Origin: Flavobacteriia bacterium
GTDB taxonomy: Bacteria; Bacteroidota; Bacteroidia; Flavobacteriales; Schleiferiaceae
NCBI GenBank assembly: GCA_013373425.1
Contig: JABXHW010000046.1
Coordinates: forward strand, 1 to 37,172
Direction: 5' to 3'
Length of the DNA: 37,172 nt
Shown: piece after piece, positions 33,521 through 37,172 of the stretch
How the letters are laid out: each line of letters opens with the position of its first letter
How positions within the stretch are numbered: position 1 is the first letter of the stretch
Program-made: the position numbers and the translations under genes
The notes under the pieces: generated by a model
Told to the model about the DNA's origin: nothing
What the model saw: the letters and a program-made list of their open reading frames with translations, nothing else
Databases searched by the model: none

Positions 33521-33837
33521 GAAAGCTTCTCTCCTTCCTATCAATCGTAGGTATACTTGCTGCTGTTGCATGCACAAGCAACGGCAAAGAAGGCGGACCC
33601 TGTAGTTATGAAACCATGGACGTTCGTATGCTTTCTACCGACTCTGGATCATTCATTCAGAGGCTCCCAGTGGAAATGCACCCCTTCCTTAGCAATGGCT
33701 TGAGTAAGGACGTCACCACCCTTTTCCAAGAATTCGATCAAACCATTATTACGGAGAATACCGATTCGGTATTTGATGTGAAGCTTGATATAATTACAGA
33801 GGGAAGTTGTACTCCAGTGCAACTTAGTTTGAAATGA
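33517..33837 (+). CDS. Small lipoprotein of unknown function
   Basis: A 106-aa protein with a lipoprotein signal peptide (LLSFLSIVGILAAVAC, Cys19 in AVAC). The mature part has no recognised domain; it contains two further cysteines (in GGPCSYETMD and EGSCTPVQLS) that could form a disulphide and bracket the domain. It overlaps the upstream coiled-coil gene by 4 bp, suggesting a membrane-protein/lipoprotein pair acting together at the envelope. A tandem heptamer repeat begins directly after the stop codon. Confidence 0.65.
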   Translation: MRKLLSFLSIVGILAAVACTSNGKEGGPCSYETMDVRMLSTDSGSFIQRLPVEMHPFLSNGLSKDVTTLFQEFDQTIITENTDSVFDVKLDIITEGSCTPVQLSLK

Positions 33838-33838
33838 G

Positions 33839-33873
33839 TATCTAGCATCTAGTATCTAGTATCTAGTATCTAG
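33839..33873 (+). repeat. Heptamer tandem repeat, 5 x TATCTAG
   Basis: Five units of TATCTAG, the second being CATCTAG, begin one base after the lipoprotein stop codon. On the minus strand the unit reads TACTAGA. A related heptamer, TACTGGG, ends the window at 37154-37172. Confidence 0.9.
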
Positions 33874-33975
33874 CAAAATTCTGATTTTCAGAGTTATTCT
33901 GCACGAATCAACACTTCATTACATTTTCGAGACGACCACGTGCCTAGGTCACTAGGTAACCAGCTCACCAACCCA

Positions 33976-33983
33976 TACCTTTG
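33976..33983 (+). promoter_or_regulatory. Bacteroidota-type -7 element for tRNA-Arg
   Basis: TACCTTTG matches TAnnTTTG exactly, 17 bp upstream of the mature tRNA 5' end. No clear -33 TTTG is seen. Confidence 0.55.
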
Positions 33984-34000
33984 CACCTTCATTCCTTCTA

Positions 34001-34072
34001 GGCCCCGTAGTACAATGGATAGTACGTGAGTCTCCGGAACTCAAGATCCAGGTTCGATTCCTGGCGGGGTCA
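34001..34072 (+). tRNA. tRNA-Arg (anticodon CCG)
   Basis: A full cloverleaf folds by hand. The acceptor stem pairs GGCCCCG with CGGGGTC (one G-U). The D arm is GTAC-AATGGATA-GTAC. The anticodon stem TGAGT/ACTCA encloses loop CTCCGGA with anticodon CCG (34034-34036), reading CGG arginine codons. The T arm is CCAGG-TTCGATT-CCTGG and the discriminator base is A at 34072. CCA is not encoded, so it must be added after transcription. Confidence 0.95.
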
Positions 34073-34129
34073 CTAGACGGGCGCAAGAACGGAAGTGTGG
34101 AAGTACAGAGGTTACGACCAGGAAAGCTC

Positions 34130-34193
34130 TCCCTACTCAAGAACTCTCCCCTTCGCCAACCTGTGCACCTCGACACCTCAGCACCTCTCAACC
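34130..34193 (+). repeat. Dispersed repeat, copy A
   Basis: A block TCCCTACTCAAGAACTCTCC followed by CCAACCTG and an 8-bp-periodic CACCTCGA-CACCTCAG-CACCTCTC run ending CAACCT. The first 23 bp are identical to copy C at 36968. The stretch 34073-34210 otherwise holds no gene. Confidence 0.8.
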
Positions 34194-34210
34194 TATGCGC
34201 ACCTCCCTAT

Positions 34211-36736
34211 CTACTCGATCCGCTCTCCCAAAGCACGCAAGTGCTCACGAGTAATTGGCTTTGCAATAAAATCCTTGACCATGTCGTATTCCCGTGTCTG
34301 ATTCTGATCTTCCGCGGAAATCGAAGATGTGACAATGAATACAGGAACGTGAATATCTCTAGCCTTTAATGCATCCAAAAATCCCCAACCATTCATTATT
34401 GGCATATTCAGATCGAGCAGGACTAGAACCTTGGATGTGTTGAGTTCTTCAAGTTTGGCTAATGCTTTCTTAGCATCTAAGTAACTATGGATTTTCAGAG
34501 ATGGAAGCGTTCTTTCAGCGAGAAAGCTGTGAATCTTCATGACCATCGGATCGTCATCTACTATAAACAGGTGTTCGACGCTGAATTTATCTCCTTCTTC
34601 ACGATAGATTGATTTGCTAGTGAAGCTGATCTTGTCGTTCAACTTAGATATGCTAGCATCCATGGCTGTAAAAATGCTCCGACTCTCCTTCAAAAGCTCG
34701 CGGAGCTCATCGTCAATTTGATCGATGTTTGTCAGGAGATCAATGAGACCTTCAATCTTGGCATAGTCGTGGCGAAGCTCATGGGAAGTAATGAACGAAA
34801 GCTCCTTGAACAGCTGGAGTTGCTTCTTCGCTTGAAGTTCGGAGCGCTTTCGTTCAGTGATATTATCAATAGAAATAATCACGTGAAGAACATTTCCACC
34901 CGAGCTAACTGGAACCATTTTAATGCTGTACCAATGGTCTAGGTCATCGCTTTGAGGATAGGCAACATCGTAAAAAAGAGTTTCCCCTTTCATTGCCCTC
35001 TGTATGTACGCCATTACATCTTTGAAGCGTGAATTGTCCAGGAAACGATCCACAGTAAGAGCGACTCCACTCTTCACTCCAAGCTCCTGTTCTGCAAAAT
35101 CAACTGCTGCAGAATTGAAGGAGATTACATTCAGATTGGTATCGATAAGCACGTATGCAGAACTCGTGTTATTGAAAATGGTGCTCAAATTGGCTTCAGA
35201 TATAGCCACCTTCTGCATATTCCATTTTTCCGAATACTCCACCTCAATCATCTCAGCAATTACCTTGATCAAGCTGCGCTCTTCTTCTAAGAATGGATCA
35301 TCTGCATTTACTCTATCGCTCTGTTTGTAGAATACCTCGATGCTGCCCTCTGAACCATCAAAGAGTTGGAAATGAAAAGGAAGTTGATAGGGTCCGATTT
35401 CGAAATCGTCGCTCAGCCACTCTAGTTCACTAATACGAATTCGAGCTGTAGTGATTGTGGGAAATTGCCAGGCCTCAGGAAAGTAATTCACCAAGGTGTG
35501 AAGCTTCCTGTATAGCTCACCAGGTTTCCGAATGAGATCGGCCGCTTTTGATATCAAGGAGAGCTCTTTGACTCTTTCCACGAGCTGGGCATTGACATGC
35601 ATCAACTGATCTTCTGCCCGCTTCTTCGCGGTAATATCATTCATGGTGTATATCAAGGACAATCCTTCTTCAAGCAATACACTCGTCCCTTTCGCTTCTA
35701 CCCAAATTTCTTCTCCCTTCGCCGTGAAAGCTCTGCGACTAAAACTCACATCATCATCTTCTAAGTGCTCGTGTATCTCATGCGACTCTTCTGTAGTGAA
35801 GTTGAACAACTCTGAAAAGCGCAAGCCATCCATGTCAGTCCATTCATAACCAAACAACTCACGAAACGACGAATTCGAGTAAACGAACCTATCATCTCTA
35901 ATTATGATCACGCCAACCTGCGAGCTCTCGACCATAGCACGGAACTTCGCCTCACTCAGACGAAGGGCATTCTCTATTTCCTTTCGTTCGGTAATGTCCT
36001 TGGCGACCAACATCATCCACAAGAATTCATCATCCTGAGATAGCACAGGCGCCGTGTTGAATTCGAACCACATGGTGAACTGTTGAGTACTCAATCGTTT
36101 CTCAACATGATAGTCCTCCTTATCAAGAGCAAGTCGATGCGCTTCTCTAAAGTTCTCTAGAGCTGCAGGGTGCACAAAGTCTTCAAAAAATCCACCTTCC
36201 TTTACCTCTTTCCCGAAGAGAGTATTGAGATATTTCTCCATGTTCTTGTTAGCAAAGACTACATGCTTGTCTTTGTCCAACAACACGATACTATCATTCG
36301 AATGATTCAAGATATACCGATACTTAGTCTCCCGATAATCCAGGTTCGCCAATAGATTTTTCTTGTCCTGAAGGTACTCGAGTTCGCGCTCAACTGATGC
36401 CGTAACATCCACTGATACAATCATAGCTCCTAATTCGACAGGCGTAATCTTAATATCAAAGTGCCCCTGAGTACCGTCGGGTAAATCGAATGGGTTGGTA
36501 AAGTGGAAAGATTCCTTCAACTCAAGGCACCGCTTGATCTTGTCAAAAAAGGAAGTTTCTTTAATTCCGGGATAAGCCTCCTGCATGGTTCGACCAAGCA
36601 GTTTTTCAGCTGTAGTCATACCATGGCCGGCGGCAACTTGATTTACATACAGGTATTCGAACTCGAACGAGATAATCTGAACCCCCTCTTCAAGATGGTC
36701 AAAGTAACTCCAATCGATATTTGAAGAAGGTTTCAT
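34211..36736 (-). CDS. Multi-PAS sensor with DHp helix and receiver domain, lacking an ATPase domain
   Basis: An 841-aa soluble signalling protein. Likely domains: PAS (about 1-115); PAS (137-255, ending VAKDITERK); PAS (260-375, ending YTMNDITAKKRA); a GAF-like region (385-505); PAS (510-632, ending SIDNITERKR); a histidine-kinase dimerization-type helix pair (636-705) with His652 in TSHELRHDYAKIEG; and a receiver domain (720-841) with Asp727-729, Asp775 in LVLLDLNMPIMNG, Thr803 and Lys826 in IAKPIT. Between the DHp and the receiver only about 15 residues remain, so there is no N/G1/G2-box ATPase domain. It cannot phosphorylate itself in the usual way. It may accept or relay phosphate or work by binding. 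No membrane helix is seen. It is monocistronic and points back toward the tRNA. Confidence 0.88.
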   Translation of the reverse strand: MKPSSNIDWSYFDHLEEGVQIISFEFEYLYVNQVAAGHGMTTAEKLLGRTMQEAYPGIKETSFFDKIKRCLELKESFHFTNPFDLPDGTQGHFDIKITPVELGAMIVSVDVTASVERELEYLQDKKNLLANLDYRETKYRYILNHSNDSIVLLDKDKHVVFANKNMEKYLNTLFGKEVKEGGFFEDFVHPAALENFREAHRLALDKEDYHVEKRLSTQQFTMWFEFNTAPVLSQDDEFLWMMLVAKDITERKEIENALRLSEAKFRAMVESSQVGVIIIRDDRFVYSNSSFRELFGYEWTDMDGLRFSELFNFTTEESHEIHEHLEDDDVSFSRRAFTAKGEEIWVEAKGTSVLLEEGLSLIYTMNDITAKKRAEDQLMHVNAQLVERVKELSLISKAADLIRKPGELYRKLHTLVNYFPEAWQFPTITTARIRISELEWLSDDFEIGPYQLPFHFQLFDGSEGSIEVFYKQSDRVNADDPFLEEERSLIKVIAEMIEVEYSEKWNMQKVAISEANLSTIFNNTSSAYVLIDTNLNVISFNSAAVDFAEQELGVKSGVALTVDRFLDNSRFKDVMAYIQRAMKGETLFYDVAYPQSDDLDHWYSIKMVPVSSGGNVLHVIISIDNITERKRSELQAKKQLQLFKELSFITSHELRHDYAKIEGLIDLLTNIDQIDDELRELLKESRSIFTAMDASISKLNDKISFTSKSIYREEGDKFSVEHLFIVDDDPMVMKIHSFLAERTLPSLKIHSYLDAKKALAKLEELNTSKVLVLLDLNMPIMNGWGFLDALKARDIHVPVFIVTSSISAEDQNQTREYDMVKDFIAKPITREHLRALGERIE

Positions 36737-36830
36737 GACTTAGGCTAGCTGAAAATACGAAACACTAAGAAGTAATGAAAGGTTCACCCCTCAGCAGATG
36801 GCATATAATTAACATTGAGCACGGTATCTT

Positions 36831-36873
36831 CTACACCAACCTGAGTACCTCAACACCTCAACACCTGCCAACC
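36831..36873 (+). repeat. Dispersed repeat, copy B (partial)
   Basis: CTACACCAACCTGAG followed by TACCTCAA-CACCTCAA-CACCTGCC and CAACC. It matches the second half of copies A and C but lacks the TCCCTACTCAAGAACTC block. Confidence 0.7.
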
Positions 36874-36890
36874 CCTTCTCAATCTCATGA

Positions 36891-36910
36891 CGTCGGGTTG
36901 CCACCCGACG
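36891..36910. repeat. REP-like perfect hairpin
   Basis: CGTCGGGT and ACCCGACG form a perfect 8-bp stem around the loop TGCC. The 9-mer GACGTCGGG at its left edge also occurs in the palindrome at 32957-32965. Confidence 0.75.
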
Positions 36911-36967
36911 CCAGCCAAAGTGAACGTATTAGACCAGGATTACCGCAAGCACCGCTTGTGAAAGATA

Positions 36968-37023
36968 TCCCTACTCAAGAACTCTCCCCTACACCAACCT
37001 GAACACCTCAGCACCTCCCAACT
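36968..37023 (+). repeat. Dispersed repeat, copy C
   Basis: TCCCTACTCAAGAACTCTCC then CCTACACCAACCTGAA, CACCTCAG, CACCTCCC and CAACTT. It is nearly the same as copy A but with an 11-bp shorter middle part. Confidence 0.8.
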
Positions 37024-37094
37024 TTGTAGCACTTCCCTTCGTCTACTTCCTACAACACATACCACACCGATTTCACCCGATCGGTTTAGGAAGG

Positions 37095-37145
37095 GATTAC
37101 CCGTAGCTCGAAGGAAATACGTACCGCCGGAGAGTGCGGGTAATC
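37095..37145. repeat. Inverted repeat GATTACCCG / CGGGTAATC
   Basis: Two perfect 9-bp arms (37095-37103 and 37137-37145) enclose 33 bp. No gene lies inside. It ends 8 bp before the TACTGGG heptamers. Confidence 0.65.
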
Positions 37146-37153
37146 TTGGTTTT

Positions 37154-37172
37154 GGGTACTGGGTACTGGGTA
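37154..37172 (+). repeat. Heptamer tandem repeat GGGTACT, cut by the window edge
   Basis: GGGTACT occurs twice and a third unit begins before the window ends. In the register TACTGGG it differs only by purine changes from TACTAGA, the minus-strand unit of the array at 33839-33873. Confidence 0.75.

Larger units (their letters stand above)
36737..37172. other. Gene-free repeat-rich region at the window end
   Basis: No credible gene is seen in these 436 bp. They hold two copies of the CACCTCA-type dispersed repeat, a perfect REP-like hairpin at 36891-36910, a short palindrome ACCGAT/ATCGGT (37066-37085), a longer inverted repeat (37095-37145) and the start of a TACTGGG heptamer array. The multi-PAS gene promoter should lie at the left edge; a weak TATTTTCA (minus strand, 36750-36757) is the only candidate -7 box. 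Confidence 0.7.

Noticed and set aside
33839-33873. Possible CRISPR array
   Set aside because: The units are 7 bp with no spacers; it is a simple tandem repeat, and no cas genes are present.
33943-33956. Small palindrome CCTAG-GTCA-CTAGG before the tRNA
   Set aside because: Only 5-bp arms and no T-run; too short to call a terminator or operator.
33947-34076. 9-bp direct repeat GGTCACTAG upstream of and overlapping the 3' end of tRNA-Arg, like an attachment site
   Set aside because: A 9-mer match within 130 bp is easily due to chance, no integrase gene is nearby, and nothing mobile lies between the copies except the tRNA.
34095-34369. Open frames with protein-like ends such as CTSTPQHLS (34095-34301) and a second frame at 34097-34369
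   Set aside because: They are translations of the CACCTCA dispersed repeat; the same peptide-like text appears at 36775-37002. They overlap the end of the multi-PAS gene.
36775-37002. 75-aa open frame in the repeat-rich tail
   Set aside because: It consists mainly of repeat copies B and C and the REP-like hairpin, with no signal or domain.

Overview
This window looks like chromosomal DNA of a gliding, Type IX secretion-competent member of the Bacteroidota, most likely order Flavobacteriales. The evidence is gldL-gldM-gldN and gldB-gldC, an FtsZ ending in the Bacteroidota-type tail NSFLHDNVD, a PafA-type phosphatase, and several promoter -7 boxes of the Bacteroidota form TAnnTTTG. A family-level placement (Cryomorphaceae/Schleiferiaceae-like) is only a guess.

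Layout. 1-3189: gliding/T9SS motor and periplasmic genes gldL (5' end outside the window), gldM and gldN, closed by an intrinsic terminator. 3256-8263: housekeeping and accessory genes: a DAO-family FAD oxidoreductase, a convergent DUF983 zinc-ribbon membrane protein, an ABC-F ATPase, and a secreted PafA-like phosphatase that overlaps the ABC-F gene. 8391-11165: a large secreted beta-repeat protein with a dockerin-like C-terminus, then a bidirectional terminator. 11297-12934: a divergent NarL-type response regulator and a minimal membrane histidine kinase. 12931-15744: nadE, gldB, gldC and engB. 16014-31625: an intact dcw cluster mraZ-rsmH-ftsL-ftsI-murE-mraY-murD-ftsW-murG-murC-ftsQ-ftsA-ftsZ, all on one strand with overlaps or very short gaps, ending in a strong terminator. 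murF and ddl are not in it. 31722-37172: accessory material: a GNAT acetyltransferase, a membrane-tethered LuxR-type HTH protein, a tiny C-terminally anchored peptide, a coiled-coil membrane protein, a small lipoprotein, tRNA-Arg(CCG), a multi-PAS sensor with a histidine-kinase dimerization helix and a receiver domain but no ATPase domain, and a gene-free tail of dispersed repeats and palindromes.

How the genes work together. GldL/M form the proton-driven inner-membrane motor and GldN is a periplasmic T9SS component. GldB and GldC are gliding accessory proteins, so two parts of the same machinery lie about 10 kb apart. The dcw cluster makes the peptidoglycan precursor (MurE, MurD, MurC, MraY, MurG) and the divisome (FtsL, FtsI, FtsW, FtsQ, FtsA, FtsZ). 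It appears to be controlled at its head by MraZ, for which paired GTGGG boxes with an exact 10-bp period are visible on top of the promoter. A second pair in the opposite orientation lies about 100 bp upstream, toward divergent engB.

The best candidates for something new are the double, opposed MraZ operator; the PAS-DHp-REC protein without a catalytic domain; the LuxR-HTH membrane protein with adjacent GTCCAC direct repeats and a tiny sorted-peptide-like neighbour; the dockerin-like C-terminal module of the large surface protein; and the repeat families around the tRNA and the multi-PAS gene. No insertion sequence, prophage, CRISPR array or rRNA was seen.
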